Positions 1 through 8,515 of a stretch of 24,802 nucleotides of DNA are shown piece after piece (positions within the stretch are counted from its first letter, which is position 1; each line of letters opens with the position of its first letter). The notes beneath the pieces were generated by a model. It did not search any database. It was not told the DNA's origin and worked only from the letters and a program-made list of their open reading frames with translations. A program made the translations under genes and the position numbers. The DNA comes from Acrasis kona (Eukaryota > Heterolobosea > Eutetramitea > Acrasida > Acrasidae): positions 1-24,802 of the forward strand of contig JAOPGA020000415.1 in assembly GCA_026419775.2 (NCBI GenBank), read 5' to 3'.

Positions 1-54
1 GAAGAGCCGCCATGGCTTACTGACAAATATGTCGATGCTATGTTAAAACACTAA
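1..54 (+). CDS. C-terminal end of an unidentified protein (partial)
   Basis: The first 51 bases read in frame 1 as EEPPWLTDKYVDAMLKH followed by TAA at 52-54. The mixed, mostly charged composition looks like an ordinary protein C-terminus, and the frame is open to the left edge. With only 17 residues no family can be named. It could also be a chance open stretch. Confidence 0.4.
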   Translation, partial: EEPPWLTDKYVDAMLKH

Positions 55-266
55 TATTTCAACCAGGAAATAGTATAGATAACTTATAAGCTCCATAAGA
101 AGTCAAGTGTAAACATGAATGATGACATTTCTTAGTGAACGTTAACAAACTACCAGTGGCGGATTCCGTTTATACTCCACATTAATGATGAAAAGATTAC
201 TACAATTATCATAGAAAAGAGAGTTCGTTATATTTTAACACTGAAAAAGATGTAAAAGAACATTGA

Positions 267-539
267 GTCCATTTGTGCAAAGTCTACAACCCGAACAGAT
301 ATACGCCAACACATATACCTACTCATACGCCAACACCCACCCAAGCTGATATGTTTGCCCCGACAGTTTCGCCATCAATATCAACAGATCCATCATCCTC
401 AACGACACCGACCCCAACACCTACATCATCGACTGACACGCCCTCACATACATCCACACCAACACCTACCCCCACTTCTATAAACCAATCTACCACTCAA
501 ACATTAACATCAGAATATCCGTGCCAAGAAGACGAGTAG
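267..539 (+). CDS. Pro/Thr/Ser-rich ORF, possibly a terminal exon
   Basis: An open frame follows a TGA at 264 and ends at TAG 537-539. It is dominated by PTPTPT, THTPT and SSTTPTP runs, a typical O-glycosylated stalk composition, and ends in the charged tail SEYPCQEDE. There is no ATG before 351, so either translation starts at 351 (62 aa) or this is the last exon of a spliced gene; I could not find a convincing upstream exon. It resembles in composition the Pro/Thr-rich protein at the right edge of the window, but it lacks that protein's hydrophobic C-terminus. No function can be assigned. Confidence 0.3.
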   Translation, partial: VHLCKVYNPNRYTPTHIPTHTPTPTQADMFAPTVSPSISTDPSSSTTPTPTPTSSTDTPSHTSTPTPTPTSINQSTTQTLTSEYPCQEDE

Positions 540-795
540 GATTTACATACTTGTTGAATTTTATTGTAACGAAAGTGACCAATCAATTTACATTGTTTTT
601 AGTGGACGTCAATTAACAATTGTCGTGAGAAATGTGGGACCTAGTCAGTTAGATTATTGAATCAAGTAGAACTTTATAATAAAACAACTGTCTTTCTGCA
701 AATGTTTCGTCTTTACTGATTTAAAAAAGATTGTAAAAAGTATAAACAATATTGTAAATGTAACATTTAATCGTCAACACAACAAGACAATGAAT

Positions 796-1733
796 TTATA
801 TTGAAATCTTTAAATGTTGTGCAGTGAAGTTAAGTATATCCTCTATCTTATCTCCTGTCACTATGCTCTCCACAAAGCTGACATCTGTGCGTGCTTTTCC
901 AAAATCAAAAACTTCTTCCTCATTGTCCATCAGGTCCAGAACTTTGTGGTCCTCATCCTCCTCTCCTTCAGTTTCCGGTTGAGCGCTTCTTGTTTTGCGT
1001 ATTTTGTTACTATTTAAAAACATTAACAAAAAATCATCATCACGACACACTTACATTTCATTTTCCAACTTTTTCTTGATGGATAACTTCTTAAAGAGTG
1101 CAAGATCAAGTTTATTGCATGTGATCAAAATGGGTATTTCGTTATTTATCACAAGACTGTTTGTAAGCAAATCATACAGATATTCAGCGTTGGGCGCGGC
1201 GTTATCTTCGAAATCAACGGAATCAACCATGTAAACAATTGCTTTCGTTACAGGTAGGAATTGGAAGGCTACATGGCGAAGTCTTTCGTGTCCAGCAGAG
1301 TCTACAACATGCAAGAGCGATCTTGATTTTTGTCCATCTTTTGAAACCACAGGTTGGAAGGTGGCATCGTTCTCTTTCATTGATGTTGCAGTCTGGAATT
1401 CTTTACCGTCTTTTAACTTGTAGAATGTTAGCTTATATTTGTATTATCGTCACGCACTTTATAAAATAGAGCAGTTTTACCGGAGTTTGGTAACCCTAAT
1501 AACAACAGTACATCTCTTTTGCCCTTGCTTTTTGATTTTCTCATTAGTAAAAGAATACAGGAGACAAAAGTAACCACTAGAGCCAATGCGATAGAGGGAG
1601 ATACAACGGGACCTTCTAATCCAAATACCCTCATGTTTAATTGGCTTAGTAAGGGTTCAATAGATTTTCCAACTGCGGAATCATCCAAAGTGCGAAGTAT
1701 CTGACTCTTGAGGGATATTGTTAGTGCATGCAC
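796..1733 (-). CDS. SRPRB: Signal recognition particle receptor beta subunit (SR-beta)
   Basis: Small GTPase that anchors the SRP receptor in the ER membrane for co-translational targeting. Predicted exons are 1733-1458, 1416-1055 and 1009-796, with introns of 41 and 45 nt (phases 0 and 2); the spliced frame gives 283 aa, close to the size of animal SR-beta. Visible features in order: a hydrophobic anchor near residues 47-66, the P-loop GLPNSGKT (about 80-87), the switch-I segment ending in ATSM, the G3 motif DSAGHE, the G4 motif TCNKLDL, and the family-typical ENEINKIRKTRSA segment formed across the second splice. The distance from GKT to the TSM segment matches human SR-beta when the 41-nt intron is used, which supports that junction. 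Start is the ATG at 1733. The acidic insert after RKTRSA is a lineage-specific loop. Confidence 0.93.
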
Positions 1734-1980
1734 GAACTGTGATGACCTACCATTAAGATGAAATTTCTGTCAGTCAACTTGTAAAAACAACTGTCTCCTC
1801 CTAAGGACTTTACACTTTATGATTTGATGGCAATAGATTGTAGTAATTTCTAACATGCAACCGTTAATGTGACAAGGATAAATAACGGTGTTGCACAAAG
1901 CACTTCAAAGGGAAGCAGAATCAAGTACAACAAGTAAATAATTTATATTTATTTAGTACAAAAAACCTAGAGGTACGCGT

Positions 1981-2637
1981 TTAGCATCCTGAACCAAAGC
2001 AGCATGGAACATCTGCATCTTGCGAAAAAGTCATTGGGTAAGCAAAAGAAATGCCCTTGTAGTACACATTATATGTCCCTTGTAGCGATAGGGGTATCGA
2101 CCGTGCACCTGATGCTGAACACTGCTCAGCAACGCTTAAGAAGACATTCTGGTCTGTTATTGTTGACACAAATAGCAGTGGTGCTATTTGACTCGTCTTT
2201 GTCATTGAAGGGAACGATATAACACCCTGATTCTTTGCTTGACCTATTTTCGCTCCAACATTCTTCAATGTAACGTTCGCGACAACCTGGTCTGCTTGCA
2301 GTGTTACGTAGTTCTTGTTGTCGACTGTTATATTCAAATTAATCGTTATGCTCAATGACAGAGTGTTTGCGTTAACACTTTTAAGCTCTGCAGATTTGTA
2401 GGTTATCGATAGGTCTGGTATTCTCGGGTACAAAAAGAAAACTGTAAGACCCACTCCAATGGCTATTAGTATGCAAGTTGCAATGCAGCATAATATAAAC
2501 GGTATGCAGCAACGGCGTGCGTAAAGTTTCCTCTTCTTTGGTACTTCTATCACCTCCACAGTGGTGTGGGGCTGTGGTTCTGGTACGTATCTGCCATACT
2601 GGTTAAATTCTATGAGTCTGTCGCTTGATCTGTTCAT
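1981..2637 (-). CDS. Single-pass membrane protein with LEA2-like domain
   Basis: The N-terminal cytosolic part is basic and contains a cysteine-rich juxtamembrane stretch (RRCCIPFILCC). One long hydrophobic helix leads into FFLYPRIPDLSI and then a beta-rich domain with alternating hydrophobics (LSLSITINLNITVDNKNY, QVVANVTL). This is the layout of plant NDR1/HIN1-like proteins and other LEA2 proteins, in which a membrane anchor precedes an immunoglobulin-like LEA2 fold. The first in-frame ATG is at 2637 (218 aa). The frame stays open upstream to 2694 but without an ATG. An alternative is a one-codon first exon (ATG near 2740) joined by a ~47-nt intron to the codon after AAG. Function in protists is unknown; several N-x-T/S sites fit a lumenal or outside location. 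Confidence 0.7.
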   Translation of the reverse strand: MNRSSDRLIEFNQYGRYVPEPQPHTTVEVIEVPKKRKLYARRCCIPFILCCIATCILIAIGVGLTVFFLYPRIPDLSITYKSAELKSVNANTLSLSITINLNITVDNKNYVTLQADQVVANVTLKNVGAKIGQAKNQGVISFPSMTKTSQIAPLLFVSTITDQNVFLSVAEQCSASGARSIPLSLQGTYNVYYKGISFAYPMTFSQDADVPCCFGSGC

Positions 2638-3043
2638 CTTGTTTTTTGGTTTCTTGGAATGCCCAACTGTTTCGTCGATCTTATTTGAATCCACATTTTA
2701 ATTTTGTATTAATAGATATTTGATACCATAATAGTATTCCGCTTCCAACAAAGAATTATTTTTATTACAAAACGACATTGACGAGATCAAAATACAACCA
2801 TTATACATAAAAGACAAAAGATGAGATGCCTTACTGAGTAGCACCATCCAAGGTGATTTATTATTCAAACTCATCTTTTACCTATCCATTCAATCTTTTA
2901 CACCGCGGATAATAATAGTTCTAATTTTACAAACAAATCAACAAATTTTACACACATCACTTTAGGTTTTCAAACAATACTTTATTGCTGTCGTCTTACA
3001 AATACTTTTTGGATTCAACAAAAACACATGTACATCAAACAAA
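2638..3043. other. Intergenic, AT-rich, no gene seen
   Basis: This stretch lies between the LEA2-like gene start and the stop of the next upstream minus-strand gene. Neither strand has an open frame with coding character. It presumably holds the promoter of the LEA2-like gene and the 3' UTR of the TIGR01589 gene. Confidence 0.5.
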
Positions 3044-4795
3044 TCACTTTCCACCAAAACTAAACATCCTGTCCAACTCCGTATCAAATTCTCTCTCCAC
3101 GTCATATTCCGACTCAAAATTAAAATCTTCAAGCGCACGATCAGAATTCGATTGTTCACTTTGATTGTTCTGTGTAGGTGCACCCAACGTATTCATCGGC
3201 AAAACAGAAAATCCTTGTAATAAACTGGAGAATTGATTCGAATTGGAATGATTGGATTGAGGTGGTGCATTAAAGTTATGGATGGGTAATCCGCTCGATT
3301 GAAAATTAAAAAGATTTTGATTGCCTCCATTGTTGGAAGCAGCATTGACGGTAGCGTTGGCGTTGGGTGCGTTCTGCATTTGTTTGATCTGCATCATGAT
3401 TTGTTGTTGTTGCATGTATTCGGAATCAGAATCCACATCCAACGTCGGTCTCGTGTGATTGGAAGAAATGTTCTGATTGGCGCCACCTATTACATTGGCC
3501 GTTCCATGCGAACTAACGTCATTTAGTATTTGTTGTAATTGAAGTTCTTGTTGCGTGGGCGTGTGTCTACTGTCCGTATTGTTGGGTGTGTTTGATGTGG
3601 TCGATTTGGTCTTTTCTTGTATTAACTTGTTCAATAAATGTTGAGGGTCGCTCGATCTATTTTCCACCTTTTGTTTCATCATGGGCTGCATGGACATGTT
3701 GGTCATCGCAGAAAGGTTGGTGATGGGCGATGTTGGATTGTTATTGTTATTGGTCGATGTTGTTGGTATGGTCGATCCGCTCCTCCGACTTTCGAATAAT
3801 GTGGGCGAAGGTGACGGTTGTTGAGAGAAGCTCATTCGGTTCGCTAAGGCTGCCGTTATGACTGGTGTTGAGGGCGACGCATTATTTTGTACCAAGACAC
3901 CTTCGTGCTTCATGACTTGCGCCTGCTCGTTGACTAGGTCGTTGAAGGAATTAATTTGGTCTTTGATTTTTATCCGAACGTTGTATGACTTGAAGAATTC
4001 TGGATTCTGTTGTTCGAGTTTGTGCCAAACTATAATGTTAAAAAATGAGAGTAAAAATACTTACCGACGCCGACAAAGCCATTATCATATCGATCGCTAA
4101 GCCTCTCTGCCGTTTCGTCTCTTGATAAATAGGACTTGAGGCATTGATGGATTAATGCTTGTGCCTGCTTTACTTCGTCGACTGAGTAGTTCCTACTTGC
4201 AGTCATTGAGGCTGTATTTGTGCTAGTGTTCTGTGTGGGCGTGTTGTTTGGTTGTATTAAAGTATGATTGTTGTTGTTGTTGCTGTTGTTGTTGTTGTTG
4301 TTGTTATTAATGACATTGTTTGAATTGTTGTTAAAAAGATGGTTTGTGAACTGTGTTGGCCTGTTCAGATTCATTGTGAAACTTTGACTTGCAAAACCTG
4401 GGTTTGGTGAATTGCTAGGAAAGTTTGTCATGCGGCCTATAGGAGAAGCTTGTGATGGATTCTTACCATTGTTAGGGCTGGAAAAACTAACGACTTACTA
4501 TAACAATTCTGCCCGCTCCTTGATTATTTGTGAAGTTTTGTGGTGTATTCACACCAACATTCGGAGGTGACATTACATTGTGTGGTCCGTTAAAAACCTG
4601 CACCAATTGGTTTGGTTGGGTTTGTTGGATATGGTGCTGCGCTAGAGAAGAAAAGACATTATTATCTGTATTTCCGTTGAAAGTCTGTGGGTTGTTATAG
4701 TTTTGAAGTGTCCCAAAATTGCCAATGACGTTGTGCCCTCTCACATTAAATTGATTTTGTGGGTGCTGACCATTGCCACCGAACTGCTGGCTCAT
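3044..4795 (-). CDS. Asn/Gln-rich protein with a TIGR01589 (A_thal_3526) domain
   Basis: Predicted exons 4795-4499, 4461-4065 and 4029-3044 with introns of 37 and 35 nt (phases 0 and 1) give 559 aa. The only conserved block spans the second splice, about residues 190-265: QAQALIHQCLKSYLSRDE, then VWHKLEQQNPEFFKSY and VRIKIKDQINSFNDLV. This matches my memory of the uncharacterised domain TIGR01589, first defined in plants. The rest is low-complexity: a Q/N-rich N-terminus, an Asn run encoded at 4268-4306, a Thr/Ser/Pro/Asn-rich middle, and an acidic C-terminal tail ending DRMFSFGGK. Such composition suggests a nuclear or RNA-granule protein, but that is inference. The ATG at 4795 lies 31 bp downstream of the stop of the preceding minus-strand gene. 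Confidence 0.8.
4268..4306. repeat. Trinucleotide repeat encoding poly-Asn
   Basis: Nearly uninterrupted TTG/TTG/CTG units on the plus strand, which read as AAC codons on the coding minus strand. The repeat is inside exon 2 of the TIGR01589 gene and its length may vary among strains. Confidence 0.85.
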
Positions 4796-4826
4796 TATCG
4801 CGCAATAATCCGCACGTAGGAATAGG

Positions 4827-5748
4827 TTATTTGATTTTCAGCAAATATTGTAACCAAGCGTCAATAAACATCTGTTGGTTGGTAAAGGTTGTGTTCAAAC
4901 GTACTGTGGAGGTCATGTTCGTCCATCATGACCATAATAATACTTTGGGAACATGCAAGTCCCATCTTCAGTAATGTGAAATGCTTCTTGAATATCTGGT
5001 TTGATATCCTCTATCTTCAATGGGAAACACGATATAGACAAGTCAAAAATATTGTCGCATAAATTATTTTCGAAATAGACTTCCATTAGAGGTCTTTTGA
5101 TACATTCCAACATAAAAGAAATCAAGTTTAGTTTGGAGGTAGGCTGCCAGATATGATGAAAAATTGTAAAATGTTGGACATCAGTGTCGCGACACTTTGG
5201 GAGGTGGTTTTGATACAGAATGCGATTCTCTTTTTGATAGGTGGGAACGATCAGTTATGGTAACAAATAAACGATTGGTATTTGTAACAATTTATCCATC
5301 TCAAATTCTTCGGTCCCCGAAAGTCTAACAGATGTACAGCTCTACACTGCAAACAATTCAAGAAAATTAAAATCCAAGGAAAACAGTAATTACCCTTCTA
5401 CTAACAAGACTGTATTAGACAAAATGTAGCGTTTCAGCGCGTTGCAATTTATTGCAATCATATACAACTTTCCCGTTACATGGGTGGTTTTAGTAAGGGC
5501 ATTTCCGTCACTATTTATGCCATTAGTTGTATGTCTAACAAGGTTGGAACAAGATTCTTCAAAGTAACAGTGAAACTTTTCCTTTGTCTGGCGAGGCCAA
5601 AGTGCGTGACACTGTTCTGCTGTGAAAATCTTTCTTTCTTGCCTTCTAAGATATCTGAGAGATGTTGAACGTTATCAACATCAGACCAGAAGGGGTGATC
5701 TAGAAGTTGTGTACCGGCAGCAAGGAGACTCGATTTCTTGGAATCCAT
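4827..5748 (-). CDS. Unknown five-exon protein (gene A)
   Basis: I do not recognise the family. Predicted exons 5748-5540, 5510-5394, 5339-5273, 5227-4933 and 4903-4827 join in frame to 254 aa; introns are 29, 54, 45 and 29 nt. The starting ATG encodes MDSKKSSLLAAGTQLLDH. Recognisable stretches are FTVTLKNLVPTFDGNALTK, THVTGKLYMIAINCNALKRY, RDTDVQHFTIFHHIWQPTSK and the last exon, NTTFTNQQMFIDAWLQYLL. The alternation of hydrophobic residues suggests a beta-rich globular domain; there is no signal peptide or membrane segment. The two 29-nt introns are unusually short, and the joins around 5273-5394 are the least certain. Part of exon 4 recurs at 7653-7801. The last splice is supported by that copy, which shares the same donor and phase. 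Confidence 0.55.
4926..5194. repeat. Source copy of a partial duplication (blocks 4926-4978 and 5100-5194)
   Basis: Two blocks of this region recur, in the same order and orientation, at 7653-7702 and 7707-7801. By eye the 95-bp block has two mismatches, and the roughly 50-bp block has one mismatch and a 3-bp length difference. The 121 bp between the blocks here is replaced by 4 bp in the other copy, a 117-bp (39-codon) in-frame loss. Both blocks are coding in exon 4 of gene A. Confidence 0.9.
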
Positions 5749-5931
5749 TGTGTGCTTGTTGCAAGCGGTAAGCACATATGAAGATGTGTTTTTCAGCAGC
5801 CATTAAGACCCCAAAGATTACAAAACCTATACTTAAATTCCCAGGTAGGAAAGTCTAATAAAATATTTAAACCAAACCAAAATATAAAGCCGAACACAAA
5901 AAGAAAAAGAGGAAGTTTGAAAATTAGTAAT

Positions 5932-6729
5932 ATGAGATATATTGACATGATCAAGTCTATGCCACATGTAACAGTTGACAATGTCAAACGTCCATCACCC
6001 AAACATCAACCAACTAATCAAAATACAAAATCAATGGCCGTTGCACCACTCATGACTCAAACCCTTCCCAATCTCGCTGCTTGCGGAATCAATACTATCT
6101 ACGATAGTGGAGTATTTGTAGTATACCCTGATTTGCCACCTCAAATCACGTTGGCAAGTCTACTGATGGAGATCAATACTTGTGTTGGTCCAGTTCCGCC
6201 AACTTGGGTAGCTTGGGCAGTTGCTACAACTGTGTTCTGTTTCCAGGACCCGCTACAAGTTTCCTTGAGGCTAATGAAAGCAACATGTGTGGACAGTTTT
6301 GGTGCCGCCTACACAATCTACATAGAAAGATACGGTTCAACATATGTGGTTCGCTCTATTGTTCAAAACACTGTCACATTTTCTTATACGGCACCTATTG
6401 AGACACTAATTTGGATTGAAGGACGTCAGCCAACCAGTGTCATCATAATTCCAAGAATTGTTACGAAGGTGACTGCATTCTCGGTGGCTAAATGTGTCAA
6501 AAATGTTTTATCTAGTGACAAGTGGAAGACACCTGGTGTTGCATTAATTGCTCCTGCTTCACAATATGGAGGGCCTGTTTTTTTCAGAGAATTTTACTGC
6601 GGACGCTCAACATATTCCTTTTTTGTAGAGTTGGGATTAGGTAAAACTTTTCTGTTGGATTTAAGGAGGCGCAAAAGCAGTCCATCAAGAAGAGTCTTCC
6701 ATGTTGACACAAAGCTTGTAAAAATATAA
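5932..6729 (+). CDS. Unknown 265-aa protein
   Basis: Single long open frame, first in-frame ATG at 5932. The N-terminal ~40 residues are polar and basic (KRPSPKHQPTNQNTKS). The remainder alternates hydrophobic and polar residues (GVFVVYPDLPPQITLASLL, TVTFSYTAPIETLIWIEG, VALIAPASQYGGPVFF), which suggests a beta-sandwich-like fold. No signal peptide or clear membrane helix is visible and I do not recognise the family. The frame is open upstream to 5782 without ATG. A first exon at 5778-5852 (MKMCFSAAIKTPKITKPIL...) joined by a 37-nt intron to 5890 would keep frame and give 304 aa, but it would leave only 29 bp to the divergent gene A. Gene A begins on the other strand at 5748. Confidence 0.65.
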   Translation: MRYIDMIKSMPHVTVDNVKRPSPKHQPTNQNTKSMAVAPLMTQTLPNLAACGINTIYDSGVFVVYPDLPPQITLASLLMEINTCVGPVPPTWVAWAVATTVFCFQDPLQVSLRLMKATCVDSFGAAYTIYIERYGSTYVVRSIVQNTVTFSYTAPIETLIWIEGRQPTSVIIIPRIVTKVTAFSVAKCVKNVLSSDKWKTPGVALIAPASQYGGPVFFREFYCGRSTYSFFVELGLGKTFLLDLRRRKSSPSRRVFHVDTKLVKI

Positions 6730-6793
6730 TAATACTGGTAGCAAGTACGTGCTTCTGTTCATCAAAGGTCACCCTTTGCAACAATGAGTTCGA

Positions 6794-6967
6794 ATGGCTG
6801 TAACTAACAGAGCGTTGGATTTTGGAGTAAATAACTTGTCAGGAACAGGAGAACAACCTATGGGATCACCTACTAATTATAAAAAAATAGAACCAAAGCA
6901 AGCTAATAAATACAGTAAAGAGAAAACAAAAGGAATCCCATCAGAATACATGTCAATGTTTAAATAA
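6794..6967 (+). CDS. Small hypothetical protein, 57 aa
   Basis: ATG at 6794 opens a frame to TAA at 6965-6967. The product starts MAVTNRALDFGVNNLSGTG, continues with a lysine-rich middle (NYKKIEPKQANKYSKEKTKG) and ends IPSEYMSMFK. The composition is soluble and basic with no membrane segment. It is followed at once by AATAAAAAAAATG, a possible polyadenylation region. An upstream ATG at 6784 is out of frame. Not recognised; it could be the last exon of a larger gene. Confidence 0.4.
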   Translation: MAVTNRALDFGVNNLSGTGEQPMGSPTNYKKIEPKQANKYSKEKTKGIPSEYMSMFK

Positions 6968-7001
6968 AAAAAATGTTGTTTATTAATCATTGGGAGGTAG
7001 A

Positions 7002-7678
7002 TCAGTAGGCACAAGCTTTTTTCCTCCATTCTTCCAAATCCTTGATTCTCTCTTCAAGGCTTGTCACGTCTGGACTGGTTGTGGTTGATGCCTGTCCGAC
7101 TAATGTTGTTGACGACGACTCTGGAGCAATGTCCATTCTCTTGAGAGGCATTTTTGCTTAAGGAGATTCTTATCGACAAGATTTGTAACGTGTCTTCTTT
7201 GGTCGTCTTCTGCATCCTTTTCAACAATCTTCTTATACCCTGGCGCAGTTGTCTCAGTGATCTTTTGGAGTGGCTCCGCTTTATCCAAGGAAATTGTGAC
7301 TACATCCTCCAAACTTGTTCTTGCTTTCCTTTGTGGGATGGTTGGTTTTTTCTTACGAACAGTTGAAGATGATCCAACGGCTGGCGATGTTTTTGTTGAT
7401 GGTGTCTGATAAAGTTGAGTAATAGTTTCAAAGTAAGGATCATGATACCTTTTCAGTCATCGAAGCNTTTTGTTCGTTCGACAATTTCGTTACTTGAGTA
7501 ATGTTTTGGGATCGAACGGGTTGTGGATGTGTTTGGACTTGAACGACGGGTTGTGGATGGACTTGAACGGCATCGGATGGATTGTTGGGTGTGGTGTTTT
7601 GGACCAGAATTACAATTTTTTCATCATATCTGGCAGCTGTGGGTTGAGAATATCATGACCATAATACTTTGGGAACAT
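7002..7678 (-). CDS. Unknown protein with duplicated-segment first exon (gene B)
   Basis: Predicted exons 7678-7660, 7636-7449, 7405-7178 and 7139-7002 join to 190 aa; introns are 23, 43 and 38 nt. Exon 1 encodes only MFPKYY plus one base and lies in the copy of gene A, whose donor site it reuses in the same phase. Exon 2 (ARYDEKIVILVQNTTP) contains a short repeat, VQVHPQPV then VQVQTHPQPV. Exon 3 is Lys/Ser/Thr-rich (SSSTVRKKKPTIPQRKART) and acidic toward its end. Exon 4 ends in a short predicted helix, LEERIKDLEEWRKKACAY. No known domain. An undetermined base (n at 7467) lies in exon 2. The 23-nt intron and the last donor are uncertain; an alternative for the last exon is a separate ATG at 7152 in the same frame. 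Confidence 0.45.
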
Positions 7679-7801
7679 GCAAGTCCCATCTTCATTAATG
7701 TGTTTAATACATTCCAACAGAAAAGAAATCAAGTTTAGTTTGGAGGAAGGCTGCCAGATATGATGAAAAATTGTAAAATGTTGGACATCAGTGTCGCGAC
7801 A
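7653..7801. repeat. Internally deleted copy of gene A exon 4
   Basis: Blocks 7653-7702 and 7707-7801 match 4926-4978 and 5100-5194 at about 98 percent by eye. The coding frame of gene A is preserved across the 117-bp internal loss, giving LECIKHINEDGTCMFPKYY in place of the longer exon. A TGA lies just upstream in that frame and there is no ATG before MFPKYY. The copy therefore cannot encode a full gene A protein. It now forms the 5' flank and first exon of gene B and also lies directly upstream of the EF-hand gene. Confidence 0.9.
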
Positions 7802-7859
7802 TCAAGTGACGTTTCACTAATTGCCCGCTGTCCATAATTTGTTATTCAATACAATAAAA

Positions 7860-8498
7860 ATGTCAGAAGCTGATAATGTTGCTGCTATATGTGAAGTACC
7901 CGATGACGTAAGGTCCAAGATATTCCTGGCATTAGAGATGGTGGACGTGGACAAGGACAACAAAATATCTTACTATGAGTTTCTGTACAGCTTAACGGAA
8001 CTGAGGAACTATAGAGGACTAGAGTGCATATCAGGTGACGACGTTCGCACTGCCTCCCCGTTTGACGAGAAGCAATACATGAAAGAGTTACTACCCGTTG
8101 ACATGTGTTGGAATTGGGCAGCCACAATATACATTAACAAACATATCGAGGGATCAGGTGAACAAGATTTAACATCAGAGAGCACTGAAAGCGACGTAGA
8201 CCTAAGAACCGAGTGTTCAAATTGGGATTTGAACGAGGTAACGAAACAAGTTTTTGGGGACAGATTTGATATGGCCAACAGTTCAACAAGTGCTCTAAAC
8301 ACCAAAAATTCACTTGTTGCTGTGCCGAGTGAAATCAATACCTCTCCATGCTTTACAAGCGATGATCCCTTCAACAACGACCACGCTACATCCCCTACTG
8401 CTACCTCCCCCACCAGCAAGAAAAAGGAACTAGGCGTAAAGCAGAAAATAATTCAAAAGTTCAAAAATGCTTATGATTCAAGCTCTACCATTCATTAA
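7860..8498 (+). CDS. Single EF-hand protein
   Basis: 212 aa from the ATG at 7860; the few in-frame codons before it have no ATG. Residues about 20-45 form an EF-hand: helix RSKIFLALEMV, loop DVDKDNKISYYE with canonical ligands at loop positions 1, 3, 5 and 12, then FLYSLTEL. No second complete EF-hand is visible. The middle is acidic and Ser/Thr-rich (LTSESTESDVDL). A Thr/Ser/Pro linker precedes a basic C-terminal helix (KKKELGVKQKIIQKFKNAY) that could bind a membrane or a partner. Likely a calcium-responsive adaptor. It is convergent with the choline-monooxygenase-like gene, with 17 bp between the stop codons. Confidence 0.75.
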   Translation: MSEADNVAAICEVPDDVRSKIFLALEMVDVDKDNKISYYEFLYSLTELRNYRGLECISGDDVRTASPFDEKQYMKELLPVDMCWNWAATIYINKHIEGSGEQDLTSESTESDVDLRTECSNWDLNEVTKQVFGDRFDMANSSTSALNTKNSLVAVPSEINTSPCFTSDDPFNNDHATSPTATSPTSKKKELGVKQKIIQKFKNAYDSSSTIH

Positions 8499-8515
8499 CA
8501 ACATTAAACCAATTT

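Noticed and set aside
4268-4306. Regular repeat considered as an array with spacers
   Set aside because: It is a plain trinucleotide run coding for Asn, with no spacer structure.
4913-4932. Unspliced end of gene A (GHDGRT then stop)
   Set aside because: Using the same donor as in the copy removes 29 nt and joins in frame to a protein-like C-terminus, RLNTTFTNQQMFIDAWLQ.
7596-7801. Reading the gene A copy straight through without splicing, ending DILNPQLPDMMKKL
   Set aside because: It has no ATG before MFPKYY, and reading through would ignore the donor site shared with gene A. The spliced alternative joins a much longer open frame. Not excluded.
8009-8419. 136-residue minus-strand frame
   Set aside because: Antisense of the EF-hand gene, whose frame has the conserved calcium-binding loop.
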